Numbered from the stretch's first letter, positions 51,196 to 61,156 are shown. The stretch: DNA of 64,000 nt from Hyphomicrobiales bacterium (GCA_900466875.1 UBNQ01000038.1:22110-86109); one strand, 5' to 3'. Numbers and translations: made by a program. Notes: generated from the sequence alone by a model not told the origin.

Positions 51196-52128
51196 TCACT
51201 TGCACTCTACCGACTGAGTGAGCGTACTTGCAACACCGGCGGGCGGTACCGGAATTGGCGAGGCCTTACGGATTGCCGACGTCATATAATCGTCGATCTT
51301 TGCATTGCCCGACGAGCGGGAAACGGACACATGTCCGATATTGCCGCCGTTGTCGAAGCTGAAATTGACAGTCACCACTCCCTTGTCTCGTCCAGGGCAC
51401 CGGCGGGCGCTACGGGCAATCTTTGCCCTGACGCGCGTCAGCCATCTGGCCGGCGAGACCGAGGAGGTCGAGACGGAACCGCTCGACGACTGGCTGGCGG
51501 CATTCCGGTTGGACTGCTCGACCTGCGCCTTTGCCTGGGCCAACTCGCGCTGGGCCTGCTGCTGTTGCGGCTTGCGGCGTTCGATCTTTTTAACCGGCTC
51601 CTTTTTAGGCTCCGGTTTCTCGGCGATTTCCGGCGGCGGCGGCGGACGAACGATCGGCAGCGGCACTTCGACATTTTCAAGCGCGGCAGTCATCTGCTGC
51701 TCAAGCGGATCGGGCTCTTCGATCGGCTCCGGCGGCGGCTCGGGCAGCGGCTCAGCGATTTCAGGCTCCGGCGGCGGTGGTTCTTGCTCCACGACCTCTT
51801 CCGGCGGCGGTTCGATCGGCTCAGGGGTTGGCTCAGGCTCCTCCTGGACCTTTTCCACCGGCTCGGTCTGCTCGCTCTCCACCTTTTCGGCATCCGTCAT
51901 ATCGGGAGAAACCTGTTCTTCTTCCGTGTTGACGGCTTCTGGTTCGGGGGCAAGCTCGATCATGATCGCAGCGGGCGGTGCGCTGTCGGCCGCGACGACC
52001 GGCTCTTCCTGCATCAGGAGAGCCGCGGCCGCGATATGGGCGCTGAGCACCAGCACGCTGGCGCCTGTCCACAGCGATATCTCGCCGATCTTCTGCACCC
52101 GGCTGCGATAGGGGGCGGCAGGGTTCAT
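51196..52128 (-). CDS. tonB: TonB energy-transducing protein
   Basis: The 310-residue protein has one N-terminal membrane helix (residues about 18-38) and a long Pro/Glu-rich rod (residues 50-150). After a Lys/Gln-rich linker comes a C-terminal TonB domain (WLTRVRAKIARSARRCPGRD, VTVNFSFDNGGNIGHVSVSR and SSGNAKIDDYMTSAIRKASP). It spans the periplasm to energise outer-membrane iron and haem receptors. It is the last gene of exbB-exbD-tonB and overlaps exbD by four bases. Confidence 0.92.
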   Translation of the reverse strand: MNPAAPYRSRVQKIGEISLWTGASVLVLSAHIAAAALLMQEEPVVAADSAPPAAIMIELAPEPEAVNTEEEQVSPDMTDAEKVESEQTEPVEKVQEEPEPTPEPIEPPPEEVVEQEPPPPEPEIAEPLPEPPPEPIEEPDPLEQQMTAALENVEVPLPIVRPPPPPEIAEKPEPKKEPVKKIERRKPQQQQAQRELAQAKAQVEQSNRNAASQSSSGSVSTSSVSPARWLTRVRAKIARSARRCPGRDKGVVTVNFSFDNGGNIGHVSVSRSSGNAKIDDYMTSAIRKASPIPVPPAGVASTLTQSVECK

Positions 52129-52643
52129 GGCGATACTCCCGGAGCAGGTGCGGCCGGCGCTGGCGTAGCCGGCGCTGCAGGCTGACCTGCCGCGCCAGGT
52201 TGGGCCGCGGGCGGAGCTGCACCCGGCAGGGCCTCAAGCCCGACCAGCGCGATCTTCAGATAACCCGAGTTGCGCAGCAGGTTCATCACTTCCATGAACT
52301 GGCCGTAATCGACGGCCTTGTCGGCGCGCAGGAAGATGCGTGTGTCCTTGTTGCCGCTGGTGATCGTGTCGAGCCTGGCGGCCAGTTGCTCGCGCGCCAC
52401 CGGATCATTGCCGAGATTGAGCGCCAGGTCCGACTGGACAGTCAGATAGAGAGGCTCTTCCGGCCGCTGCGCCGGCTTTGCGCTGGAGGCAGGCAGGTCG
52501 ACATTGACGTCGACCGTCGAAAGCGGCGCGGCGACCATGAAGATGATCAGCAGGACCAGCATGACGTCGATGAACGGCGTCACGTTGATCTCGTGGTTCT
52601 CCTGCAGTTCCTCGCCGTGATGTTCGCGAATGCCGCCGGCCAT
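52125..52643 (-). CDS. exbD: TonB-system proton channel protein ExbD
   Basis: The 172-residue protein has the single helix INVTPFIDVMLVLLIIFMVA with the proton-carrying Asp near residue 26 and a periplasmic ExbD domain (VDLPASSAKP, RADKAVDYGQFMEVMNLLRN). About 35 Pro/Ala residues extend the C-terminus beyond the usual family end. Confidence 0.93.
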   Translation of the reverse strand: MAGGIREHHGEELQENHEINVTPFIDVMLVLLIIFMVAAPLSTVDVNVDLPASSAKPAQRPEEPLYLTVQSDLALNLGNDPVAREQLAARLDTITSGNKDTRIFLRADKAVDYGQFMEVMNLLRNSGYLKIALVGLEALPGAAPPAAQPGAAGQPAAPATPAPAAPAPGVSP

Positions 52644-52647
52644 GGAT

Positions 52648-53901
52648 TTATTCTCCGGCCATGAGGGATACCGGGGCGGACTTGCGGCCGCCCGGCGGAA
52701 CCTTGCGGAAATCGAGGTCGCGGCTCACCAGTCGCTCGACGCCGCTGGCGGCATCGGCAAGCAACTGGCGATAACCGGTCACGGAGCGGGCGAAGAGATT
52801 GTAGATCACCACGGCCGGAATTGCGGCGACCAGGCCGATAGCCGTCGCCAGCAGCGCTTCGGCAATGCCGGGCGCGACGACGGCGAGGTTGGTCGTCTGC
52901 GTCTCGGAAATGCCGATGAACGAGTTCATGATGCCCCAGACGGTGCCGAACAGGCCGACAAAAGGAGCAACCGAACCGATCGTTGCCAGAATTCCGGTTC
53001 CGCGGGCAATACGGCGGCCGGCAAAGGCCTCGATGCGCGACAGGGAGGATCCGACGCGTTCCTTCACGCCGTCGCCTTCGACATGGTCGAGAGCGTCGGC
53101 AGACATCTTCATTTCCTCGGCGGCTGCCTGAAGCATGTAGGCAGCCGGGCCGCCGCGTCCTGCCGAGGCGTCGACCGCTTCTGAAAGTGTGCGGGAATTG
53201 CGGATGATCTTGATGGTACGGCCTGCGCGTGCGCGTGCGCCGGCAAGCTCGAGCGTCTTGACCAGCCAGACCGTCCAGGTTGCGAGCGAAGCGATGGCAA
53301 GCCCGATCATGACGCTCTTCACGACCCAGTCCGCCGCCATGAACATGCCCCAGGGCGACAGGTCATGCGGGATGGTCAGCGCAGGCGCGTCTTCTTCGAC
53401 TGGAGCTAGGTCGGTTATCGTTTCCTGTGGGGCTTGCGCCTGGGCAGGAGCCGTAGCGGCATCGGCCGGCGTTGAAGATGGCGCGGACTGCGCGGGCGCA
53501 GGTGCTGCGGTGTCGGCCGGGTTCGAAGGCTGGGCAGGTTGCGTCGGGGCCTGAGCGGCCGGCGCGGTCTCACCTGCGGGCGGGTTGGCAGGCGTTGCCG
53601 GCGTGGACGGTGTTGCATTTTCAGCAGGTGCCGCGGGCGTGGTTGTTGCTGCCGGAGCTTGCGTCGTTGCCAGCGGGGTAGCGGGCACTGTTCGGCTGGT
53701 GGTCGGCGCAGCGGGAGAGGTCGGAGCCGGCTGCTGTGCCGTATTGTCTGTCTGCGGAGTGGCTGGCGCCTCGGGAGAAGGGGTCTGGGCCATTGCCATG
53801 GCGCTCAACAGGGCAAGCGTCGCGGCCGTCATCCCGAGCTGTTTCGCAACCTTTCCAAGGCGGCGGTTTCCGGCGGCGGCAGGGACAAAAGCAGCAGACA
53901 T
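52648..53901 (-). CDS. exbB: TonB-system proton channel protein ExbB, long N-terminus
   Basis: From ATG 53901 the product is 417 residues. It has an N-terminal signal-like segment (LGMTAATLALLSAMAMAQ), about 130 residues rich in Pro, Ala and Thr, then the three-helix MotA/TolQ/ExbB channel domain ending GSVAPFVGLFGTVWGIMNSF and AEALLATAIGLVAAIPAVVI. The long extension is typical of rhizobial ExbB. It lies four bases before exbD. No obvious RirA or Irr box was seen upstream. Confidence 0.92.
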   Translation of the reverse strand: MSAAFVPAAAGNRRLGKVAKQLGMTAATLALLSAMAMAQTPSPEAPATPQTDNTAQQPAPTSPAAPTTSRTVPATPLATTQAPAATTTPAAPAENATPSTPATPANPPAGETAPAAQAPTQPAQPSNPADTAAPAPAQSAPSSTPADAATAPAQAQAPQETITDLAPVEEDAPALTIPHDLSPWGMFMAADWVVKSVMIGLAIASLATWTVWLVKTLELAGARARAGRTIKIIRNSRTLSEAVDASAGRGGPAAYMLQAAAEEMKMSADALDHVEGDGVKERVGSSLSRIEAFAGRRIARGTGILATIGSVAPFVGLFGTVWGIMNSFIGISETQTTNLAVVAPGIAEALLATAIGLVAAIPAVVIYNLFARSVTGYRQLLADAASGVERLVSRDLDFRKVPPGGRKSAPVSLMAGE

Positions 53902-54168
53902 TTGAGGCGATACTCCGACTATTGCCGAAAGGCATTTTTGCCGGCTCGGCACGATATCATTCGGTCACGGCCTATCTTGAGGCCAGCAACGGACTTTGCT
54001 GCTATGCGATAATAAACATGAGTTCAAATGGCAACTAATAAATCTTGAGTGAAGCTGCCAATTTTACCTTCACGATGTCGGAAGTAACAGACAGCAAGGC
54101 GCGGCTTTGCCTGCGCCATGCAAAGATGGCGCAGATCAGGCTCTCACCGGCAGTTTGTTTATGAGGGC

Positions 54169-54927
54169 TTAGCGGGCCAGCCAGCCGCCATCCACGGGCA
54201 GGACCGTGCCATGGATATAGTCCGCAGCCGTCGACGCGAGGAAGACGGCAGCCCCGCCGAGTTCCTCCGGCTTCCCCCAGTGGCCGGCGGGAATACGCGC
54301 CAGGATCGCGGCATTGCGGTCGGGATCGTTGCGCAGCGCTTCGGTGTTGTTGGTCGAGAAATAGCCGGGCGCAATCGCGTTGACATTGATGCCCTTGCCC
54401 GCCCACTCGCAGGCCAGAAGTCGGGTCAGGCCTGCAAGACCGCTTTTCGAAGCCGTATAGGATGGAATGCGAATGCCGCCCTGGAAGGAAAGAAGCGAGG
54501 CGATGTTGACGATCTTCCCGCCCTTGTCGGCCGCAACCAGGCGGCGTGCGAAGGCCTGCGACAGGAAGAAGACGTTCTTGAGGTTCACGTCCATCACCGC
54601 GTCCCAGTCTTCCTCCGTGAAATCCAGCGCATCGGCGCGACGGATGATCCCGGCATTGTTGACGAGGATGTCGGCGCCGCCGGACCATGACGTGGTCTCG
54701 TCGAGAATGCGCTCGATCGGTTCAAGCGTGGAAAGATCGGCCTTGATGGAAAGGCTCTCGCCACCGGCAGCGCTGATTGCGGCCTCGGTCTCCGCCATCG
54801 ATGAGCGGCCGACCAGCGCGACCTTGGCGCCTGCCTGGGCGAGCGCCACTGCAATGGCCTGGCCTAACCCGGTATTGGCGCCGGTGACAATCGCTGTCTT
54901 GCCGGTCAGATCGAACGAAAGTGCCAT
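54169..54927 (-). CDS. SDR oxidoreductase, KduD-like
   Basis: The 252-residue short-chain dehydrogenase has TGANTGLGQAIAVALAQAGA near the N-terminus, NNAGI, the catalytic Tyr-Lys pair in SYTASKSGLAGLTRLLACEW, and the KduD-type INVNAIAPGYFSTNNTEALR plus GTVLPVDGGWLAR ending. KduD reduces 2-dehydro-3-deoxygluconate in pectin and alginate breakdown, but close paralogues act on other keto sugars. GGAG precedes the ATG at 54927 by six bases. It is downstream of infB, separated by a terminator. Confidence 0.85.
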   Translation of the reverse strand: MALSFDLTGKTAIVTGANTGLGQAIAVALAQAGAKVALVGRSSMAETEAAISAAGGESLSIKADLSTLEPIERILDETTSWSGGADILVNNAGIIRRADALDFTEEDWDAVMDVNLKNVFFLSQAFARRLVAADKGGKIVNIASLLSFQGGIRIPSYTASKSGLAGLTRLLACEWAGKGINVNAIAPGYFSTNNTEALRNDPDRNAAILARIPAGHWGKPEELGGAAVFLASTAADYIHGTVLPVDGGWLAR

Positions 54928-54948
54928 ACAAATCTCCACATAAACGAA

Positions 54949-54976
54949 AACCGCCGGGGATTGCTCCCCGGCGGTT
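54949..54976 (-). terminator. Rho-independent terminator of infB
   Basis: AACCGCCGGGGA (54949-54960) pairs perfectly with TCCCCGGCGGTT (54965-54976) over a TTGC loop, followed on the minus strand by TTCGTTTATG. It ends the rimP-nusA-ylxR-infB operon. Confidence 0.9.
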
Positions 54977-54998
54977 CGTAACATGACAATCGTCAAGC

Positions 54999-57851
54999 TT
55001 AAAGCGTGCGCGTGATATGTTCGACGCGGAAGCACTCGATCGTATCGCCGGCGCGGATGTCTTCGTAATTCTCGAAGGCCATACCGCATTCCTGGCCCAT
55101 CGGCACTTCTGCAACTTCGTCCTTGAAGCGCTTGAGCGTCTTGAGCTTGCCTTCGTGGATGACGACGTTGTCGCGAACCAGGCGTACGCCTGCACCACGT
55201 TCCACCTTGCCTTCGACCACACGGCAACCGGCAACCTTGCCGACCTTGGTGATGTTGAAGACTTCCAGGATCTCGGCATTGCCGAGGAAGGTTTCGCGGC
55301 GTTCCGGCGACAGAAGACCCGACATCGCTGCCTTCACGTCATCCACCAGATCGTAGATGATGTTGTAGTAGCGGATTTCGAGGCCATTGCGTTCGGCAAC
55401 GGTACGAGCCTGTGCATTGGCACGAACGTTGAAGCCGATGATCGCAGCATCCGATGCCTCGGCAAGCGAGATATCCGATTCCGTGATCGCACCTGCGCCG
55501 GAATGGACGATCCGGGCACGCACTTCGTCGGTTCCGAGCTTGTCGAGCGACGCGATGATCGCTTCGACCGAACCCTGCACGTCGCCCTTGATGAGCAGCG
55601 GGAATTCCTTGTAGCCGGTGTTCTGCAGCTTGCTCATCATCTGTTCGAGCGAACCGCGCTGGCCGGTCTGGCGAGCAACCGCCTTGTCACGGGCAAGCCG
55701 CTGGCGATATTCGGAAATCTCGCGGGCACGGCTTTCGTTCTCGACGACGGCGAACTTGTCGCCGGCAGCAGGTGTGCCGGACAGGCCGAGCACTTCGACC
55801 GGCATGGCCGGACCGGCTTCCTTGACATGGTCGCCCTTGTCGGTGACCAGAGCGCGAACGCGGCCCCACTGATCGCCGGCAACGATGATCTGGCCGGGCT
55901 TCAGCGTGCCCTTCTGGACGAGAACGGTCGCAACCGCACCGCGGCCACGGTCGAGCTGGGCTTCGATGACGATACCTTCTGCGGTACGCGTCGGGTCGGC
56001 CTTCAGGTCGAGAATTTCGGCCTGCAGAAGGACGGCTTCGAGCAGCTTGTCGAGGTTTGTCTTGTTCTTGGCCGAAACTTCGACGTCGAGCACTTCACCG
56101 CCCAGCGATTCAACAAAGACTTCGTGCTGCAGAAGCTGCTGACGGACCTTGTCCGCGTTGGCTTCGTGCTTGTCGATCTTGTTGATCGCCACGATGATCG
56201 GAACACCGGCCGCCTTGGCGTGGCTGATGGATTCGATCGTCTGCGGCATCACGCTGTCGTCGGCTGCAACCACCAGGATCGCGATATCCGTCGCCTGCGC
56301 ACCACGGGCACGCATGGCCGTGAAGGCGGCGTGGCCGGGGGTGTCGATGAAGGTGATCTTCTGGCCGTTCTGTTCGACCTGATAGGCACCGATATGCTGG
56401 GTGATGCCACCGGCTTCACCCGAAACCACGTTTGCCTGACGGATGGCGTCGAGCAACGAGGTCTTGCCGTGGTCGACGTGACCCATGATCGTGACGACCG
56501 GAGGACGCGACACCATTTCGCCGGCATCGTCGACCTTGTTGAAGATACCTTCTTCAACGTCGGATTCCGAAACGCGCTTGACGGTGTGGCCGAATTCGCT
56601 GGCGATCAGTTCTGCAAGGTCGGCATCGATGATGTCGCCCGGCTTCATCATCTGACCTTCCTTCATCAGGTACTTGATCACATCGACGGCCCGTTCGGAC
56701 ATACGCTGCGACAGTTCCTGAATGGTGATGGTTTCCGGCAGAATGACTTCGCGGATGACCTTTTCACGGGTCTCCTGCATCTGGCTGCGGCGGAACTTTT
56801 CCTGACGGCGGCGCATGGCAGCCATCGAACGGCCACGGTTGTTACCGTCGTCGTCAGTGCTGGCAGCGGTGATCGTCAGCTTGCCCTGGCGACGGCCTTC
56901 ATCGCCCTTCGGGCGTGCCGGCGGTTTGGCAGGGGCGGGTGCTGCGACACGGCCACGGCCGGGTACACCAGCCGGACCACGGGCAGGACCGCGATCGTCT
57001 TCTTCGTCATTGCCGCGACGGCCACGCACAACACCCGGCTGAGCGGCCGGAGCGTCGGCGCCGGGACGCGGCGATTGCGGACGGCCGTCCTGCGGGCGAC
57101 CGGCAGCGCCACGATCACCGGTACGTTCCGGTGCACGGGCAGTGACCGGAGCAGGCGCTGCGGCAACGGGTTCGGGCTGCGGCTCGGGAGCCGGTTCAGC
57201 CGCGCGGCGGGCGGCTTCTGCAGCCTCTTCGGCCTTGCGGACCTCTGCTTCGGCTGCACGGCGGGCTTCGTCTTCAGCGCGCTGCTTGGCTTCGATGACT
57301 TCGCGTGCCTGCGCTTCCACCAGCGCGCGGCGACGGGCTTCCATTTCTCCTGCGGAGAGATCGTGAAGCACGTTCGGGCGGTTCGGCTGACGGTTTTGCT
57401 GAGCGGACTGCTGCGGGCGCTGACCGGACTGCTGAGGGCGCTGGCCCTGCTGCTGGCCGTAATTGGAACCTGGACGCTGGCCTTGGTGGGAACCGGGCCG
57501 CTGCCCCTGCGGCTGTGCAGGACGTTGAGCCTGCGGCTGTGCCGGGCGCTGAGCCTGCGGAGCAGGCTGGTGAACCGGTGCTGCCGGCTGCGGACGTGGC
57601 GGCTGCGGCGCAGGCTGTGCCGCAGCTTCAACAGGGCGCGGAGCCGGTGCTGCTGCTACTGGAGCGGCGATCGGAGTGATAGGCTTTTCGTCCTGGGGGC
57701 GGGTCGGGCGGCGTTTCACCGTTTCGACGACGACCGCCTTGGTGCGGCCGCGACCCATGTCCTGGCGTACAGTACCCTGGTTCATGCCGGATGGCTTGAG
57801 CGAGAGGGTCTTTTTCACGCCGAGTGTCTTGTCGTCTTTGTTGTCGGTCAT
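54999..57851 (-). CDS. infB: Translation initiation factor IF-2
   Basis: IF-2 brings initiator tRNA to the 30S subunit with GTP. The 950-residue protein has an unusually long, low-complexity N-terminus of about 300 residues rich in Pro, Gln, Arg and Ala with QRPAQPQ-type repeats, the IF2_N region, and the GTPase domain with G1 GHVDHGKTSLL near residue 456, DTPGHAAF and NKIDKHEA. Domains II to IV end at HITRTL. Start follows AGGAACGGA. It is the last gene of the rimP operon; rbfA, its usual next neighbour, is not here. Confidence 0.97.
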   Translation of the reverse strand: MTDNKDDKTLGVKKTLSLKPSGMNQGTVRQDMGRGRTKAVVVETVKRRPTRPQDEKPITPIAAPVAAAPAPRPVEAAAQPAPQPPRPQPAAPVHQPAPQAQRPAQPQAQRPAQPQGQRPGSHQGQRPGSNYGQQQGQRPQQSGQRPQQSAQQNRQPNRPNVLHDLSAGEMEARRRALVEAQAREVIEAKQRAEDEARRAAEAEVRKAEEAAEAARRAAEPAPEPQPEPVAAAPAPVTARAPERTGDRGAAGRPQDGRPQSPRPGADAPAAQPGVVRGRRGNDEEDDRGPARGPAGVPGRGRVAAPAPAKPPARPKGDEGRRQGKLTITAASTDDDGNNRGRSMAAMRRRQEKFRRSQMQETREKVIREVILPETITIQELSQRMSERAVDVIKYLMKEGQMMKPGDIIDADLAELIASEFGHTVKRVSESDVEEGIFNKVDDAGEMVSRPPVVTIMGHVDHGKTSLLDAIRQANVVSGEAGGITQHIGAYQVEQNGQKITFIDTPGHAAFTAMRARGAQATDIAILVVAADDSVMPQTIESISHAKAAGVPIIVAINKIDKHEANADKVRQQLLQHEVFVESLGGEVLDVEVSAKNKTNLDKLLEAVLLQAEILDLKADPTRTAEGIVIEAQLDRGRGAVATVLVQKGTLKPGQIIVAGDQWGRVRALVTDKGDHVKEAGPAMPVEVLGLSGTPAAGDKFAVVENESRAREISEYRQRLARDKAVARQTGQRGSLEQMMSKLQNTGYKEFPLLIKGDVQGSVEAIIASLDKLGTDEVRARIVHSGAGAITESDISLAEASDAAIIGFNVRANAQARTVAERNGLEIRYYNIIYDLVDDVKAAMSGLLSPERRETFLGNAEILEVFNITKVGKVAGCRVVEGKVERGAGVRLVRDNVVIHEGKLKTLKRFKDEVAEVPMGQECGMAFENYEDIRAGDTIECFRVEHITRTL

Positions 57852-57951
57852 TCCGTTCCTGTTCCTTCGTACAGGAACGGATGGAAGCCATCAGAACCTG
57901 TCGTTCAAGTCGTATAAATCGATCTGCGTCCGGCTAGAGCCGGTGACAGCG

Positions 57952-58653
57952 TCATGGTTTAGGCATGTCAAAGACATCCTTTGTCTGGGGCAGACCGCCT
58001 TTACGGTACTGCTCAAGTAGGTTTGCGCGCTTCACTACACCCTCACCCGCCTGCCCTGCAAGCGCGCAAGCATGGATAAAAGCATTCTCGCCCATCACTT
58101 CGTCCAATTCCGCTCCGGTGAGGAGCAAAAAGGCCGGAATGTCATGTTCGGCATCTGTGCCGAGCTTAAAGGCCTTGCGGGCCTGGTCTATCTTTCGAAT
58201 ACCGTCTGCCGCGGCATTGGAAGCATGGAAGACGCCAGCGGCGGCTCCCGAGCGGACTGCGGCATCGACCTTCATCGCGCCGGAAACGAATTGGCCCGCC
58301 TTGCGCGCCATGTTCATCATCCCTGCTAGATCGGCGACCAGAAGCCGGTCGACCAGCGCTCCGAGATCGTCTGCCGCCTTCGTTTCGCTTTTGAATGCAC
58401 GCGAAAACAGCTTCCTCTTCACGGCCCGGTCGACAAGTTCCCGTTCAGCCTTGATCCAGCAGCCCCTTCCGGGAAGCTGCCGTTTCAAATCCGGTACCAC
58501 GCTCCCGTCGGGAGCGCGCACGAACCGGATCAGATGCGCAGGGTCGGTCGCCTCGCGGGTGACGATGCAGGTACGGTCGTTCACGACAAAATCGTCCGGC
58601 CACTGATCGTCCATGGCATCTGCATCATTCACCCCATCACCGTCCGCGATCAT
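57952..58653 (-). CDS. YlxR (DUF448) RNA-binding protein fused to L7Ae-like domain
   Basis: The 233-residue product has a YlxR domain in residues about 25-105 (RTCIVTREATDPAHLIRFVR and LPGRGCWIKAERELVDRAVK) followed by an L7Ae/L30e-like domain (MMNMARKAGQFVSGAMKVDA and LLLTGAELDEVMGENAFIHA). It lies between nusA and infB and overlaps nusA by four bases. YlxR proteins bind RNA and affect transcription or RNase P; the fusion is common in alphaproteobacteria. Confidence 0.88.
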   Translation of the reverse strand: MIADGDGVNDADAMDDQWPDDFVVNDRTCIVTREATDPAHLIRFVRAPDGSVVPDLKRQLPGRGCWIKAERELVDRAVKRKLFSRAFKSETKAADDLGALVDRLLVADLAGMMNMARKAGQFVSGAMKVDAAVRSGAAAGVFHASNAAADGIRKIDQARKAFKLGTDAEHDIPAFLLLTGAELDEVMGENAFIHACALAGQAGEGVVKRANLLEQYRKGGLPQTKDVFDMPKP

Positions 58654-60257
58654 TCCTGATCGGCGGCGACGGCCTCCTCTTCGGCCTCGGCCTCTTCCGT
58701 GGCAAGATCTGCTTCGGTGATCCAGCCTGCGAGCAGACGGGCCTGGACGATCATGTTTTCTGCCTCGACGCGGGAAACGTCGAACTTGGAGAACGTGCCT
58801 TCGAACTTCTTCGTCTCACCGTCCTTGCGTTCCGACCAGCCGACGAGATCGTCGGCAGCGCAGCCGGCAAAGTCTTCGACAGTCTTGATGCCTTCTTCGC
58901 CGAGCGCGACCAGCATCTGGGCGGTAAGGCCCTCGATCTGCTTCAGCTCGTCCTGAACGCCGAGTGCGACGCGCTTGGCATCGTTTTCGGCTTCGATACG
59001 CTCCAGGTATTCGCGGGCGCGGGTCTGGATCTCGGTCGCGGTGTCCTCGTCGAAACCGTCGATCGACGAGATTTCGTCAAGCTCGGTATAGGCAAGCTCC
59101 TCGACCTGGGCAAAACCTTCCGAGGCAAGCACCTGGCCGACCATTTCGTCGACGTCCAGCGCTTCCATGAACAGGTTGGTGCGCTCGTTGAATTCCTTCT
59201 GACGGCGTTCCGACTCTTCGGCTTCCGTCATGATGTCGATATCCCAGCCGGTCAGCTGCGAAGCGAGGCGGACGTTCTGGCCGCGGCGGCCGATGGCGAG
59301 CGACAGCTGCTCGTCAGGAACCACGACTTCGATACGTTCCGCGTCTTCATCGAGAACGACCTTGGCGACTTCAGCCGGCTGCAGGGCGTTGACGATGAAA
59401 GAAGCCGGATCCTGGCTCCACGGAATGATGTCGATCTTTTCGCCCTGAAGCTCGCCGACAACGGCCTGAACACGGCTACCACGCATACCGACGCAGGCGC
59501 CGACCGGATCGATTGACGAGTCGTTGGAGATGACGGCGATTTTCGCACGCGAGCCGGGGTCGCGGGCGACCGACTTGATGTTGATGATGCCGTCGTAGAT
59601 TTCCGGCACTTCCATGGTGAACAGTTTTACCATGAACTGCGGATGGGTACGCGACAGGAAGATCTGCGGGCCGCGCTGTTCGCGACGGACGTCGTAGACA
59701 TAGGCGCGGACGCGATCGCCGTAACGCATGTTTTCGCGCGGGATCATCTCGTCGCGACGGATGATGCCTTCGCCACGGCCCAGATCGACGATGACGTTGC
59801 CGTATTCGACGCGCTTGACGGTGCCGTTGACGATTTCGCCGACGCGATCCTTGAATTCGTCGAACTGGCGGTCACGCTCGGCTTCGCGCACCTTCTGGAC
59901 GATGACCTGCTTGGCCGACTGTGCGGCGATACGGCCAAAGTCCATCGGCGGCAGCGGATCGGCAATGAAGTCGCCGATCTTGGCGTCGACATTGCGGTCG
60001 CGGGCGAGAATCAACGGGATCTGCGTTCCGTAGTCTTCGGCAACTTCAACGACTTCGAGAAGGCGCTGCAGGCGGATTTCGCCGGTCTTGGAATTGATGT
60101 CGGCGCGGATATTGGTTTCCGAACCGTAACGCGAGCGCGCGGCCTTCTGGATGGCGTCAGCCATCGCAGCCAGCACGATTTCGCGGTCGATGACCTTTTC
60201 GCGGGCCACAGCATCTGCGATCTGCAGAAGTTCAAGCCGATTTGCGCTCACTGCCAT
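58650..60257 (-). CDS. nusA: Transcription termination/antitermination factor NusA
   Basis: NusA modulates RNA polymerase pausing and termination. From ATG 60257 (MAVSANRLELLQ) the 535-residue protein has the N-terminal domain, an S1 domain (VGEIVNGTVKRVEYGNVIVD), two KH domains (SIDPVGACVGMRGSRVQAVV and QLSLAIGRRGQNVRLASQLT) and two helix-hairpin-helix-like repeats at the C-terminus (IEGLTAQMLVALGEEGIKTV). The acidic tail ends AVAADQE. Order after rimP is conserved. Confidence 0.97.
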   Translation of the reverse strand: MAVSANRLELLQIADAVAREKVIDREIVLAAMADAIQKAARSRYGSETNIRADINSKTGEIRLQRLLEVVEVAEDYGTQIPLILARDRNVDAKIGDFIADPLPPMDFGRIAAQSAKQVIVQKVREAERDRQFDEFKDRVGEIVNGTVKRVEYGNVIVDLGRGEGIIRRDEMIPRENMRYGDRVRAYVYDVRREQRGPQIFLSRTHPQFMVKLFTMEVPEIYDGIINIKSVARDPGSRAKIAVISNDSSIDPVGACVGMRGSRVQAVVGELQGEKIDIIPWSQDPASFIVNALQPAEVAKVVLDEDAERIEVVVPDEQLSLAIGRRGQNVRLASQLTGWDIDIMTEAEESERRQKEFNERTNLFMEALDVDEMVGQVLASEGFAQVEELAYTELDEISSIDGFDEDTATEIQTRAREYLERIEAENDAKRVALGVQDELKQIEGLTAQMLVALGEEGIKTVEDFAGCAADDLVGWSERKDGETKKFEGTFSKFDVSRVEAENMIVQARLLAGWITEADLATEEAEAEEEAVAADQE

Positions 60258-60325
60258 TGTCGTTGGTCTCCGTAGGTCCAATTCTGGCGGCCCTCCCTCC
60301 TCGGAAAGGCCAGTGTGTTGGTCGA

Positions 60326-60925
60326 TTATTCTTCGTCTTCAGCTTCGACTTCGTCGTTCTGGTTCGCGGCCTGCTGCTTGGCGAGCTTGTCGGCGCGCAG
60401 CGCATCGCGGATCAGGTCGTCGGTCAGGATCAGCTTCGCTTCGGCCAGTGCCGAGAATGGGATCGTCGCAGTCGGCTCTTCGCCATAAGCGACCTGATCG
60501 CGTTCAAGGGTGAAGCCATCGGCATTCACGTCGGCGATCTTGCCACGGAACCGCTTGCGATTGTCGATCATGATCGACGTTTCGCATTTCACGATATGTC
60601 CCAGCCAGCGGCTGAAATCCGACTTGCGCACCATCGGCCGGTCGATGCCGGGCGAAGACACTTCGAGATGATACTCGCGATCGATCGGATCTTCCACATC
60701 AAGAACGGGTGAGATGGCGACCGAAACGGCTTCGCAGCCTTCGACATCCATCGTGCCGTCGTTGCGCTCGGCCATGATCTGCAGGGTCATGCCGTTCTGG
60801 TTCAGCATGCGCACGCGGACCAGACGGTAGTCCATTGCGGTCAACACCGGCTCGATGATCTCGGCGACCCTCAGGTCGAGTCCAGTCTCGACGATGAGAC
60901 GCGGCTCGTGGTCTGTCTGCTGCAT
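60326..60925 (-). CDS. rimP: Ribosome maturation factor RimP
   Basis: RimP assists 30S assembly. The 199-residue protein has the N-terminal alpha/beta domain (VAEIIEPVLTAMDYRLVRVR and YHLEVSSPGIDRPMVRKSDF) and an Sm-like C-terminal domain (CETSIMIDNRKRFRGKIADV), with an acidic tail. It heads the rimP-nusA-ylxR-infB operon; the promoter would lie in the 230 bases shared with the divergent MFS gene. Confidence 0.93.
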   Translation of the reverse strand: MQQTDHEPRLIVETGLDLRVAEIIEPVLTAMDYRLVRVRMLNQNGMTLQIMAERNDGTMDVEGCEAVSVAISPVLDVEDPIDREYHLEVSSPGIDRPMVRKSDFSRWLGHIVKCETSIMIDNRKRFRGKIADVNADGFTLERDQVAYGEEPTATIPFSALAEAKLILTDDLIRDALRADKLAKQQAANQNDEVEAEDEE

Positions 60926-61156
60926 AAGCTCTCCGGTTCAATCCCCGCGAGTTTGCGGGTTGAAGCGATCGCCTAACAAAAAAGAGCGGGTCCGGGAGGG
61001 CCCACTCTTCATCGGACGATCAAGAATATGGGCTGCATATACGCGCTTGAACCGGCAATTGCAAGACTTCCGCATTTCCGCCATTGAAGGCTGGAATTAG
61101 CAGGGTCGACGTCTATAACCGGGATATAGACCCGAAAGAGGAGCTGGGGCCAGATC

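Noticed and set aside
53902..54168. Iron-regulatory box before exbB
   Set aside because: I looked for TGA-N9-TCA and for the Irr-type inverted repeat and found no convincing copy.
55017..57917. A 966-codon open frame antisense to infB
   Set aside because: High GC at third codon positions keeps the antisense frame open. The sense product has all IF-2 motifs.
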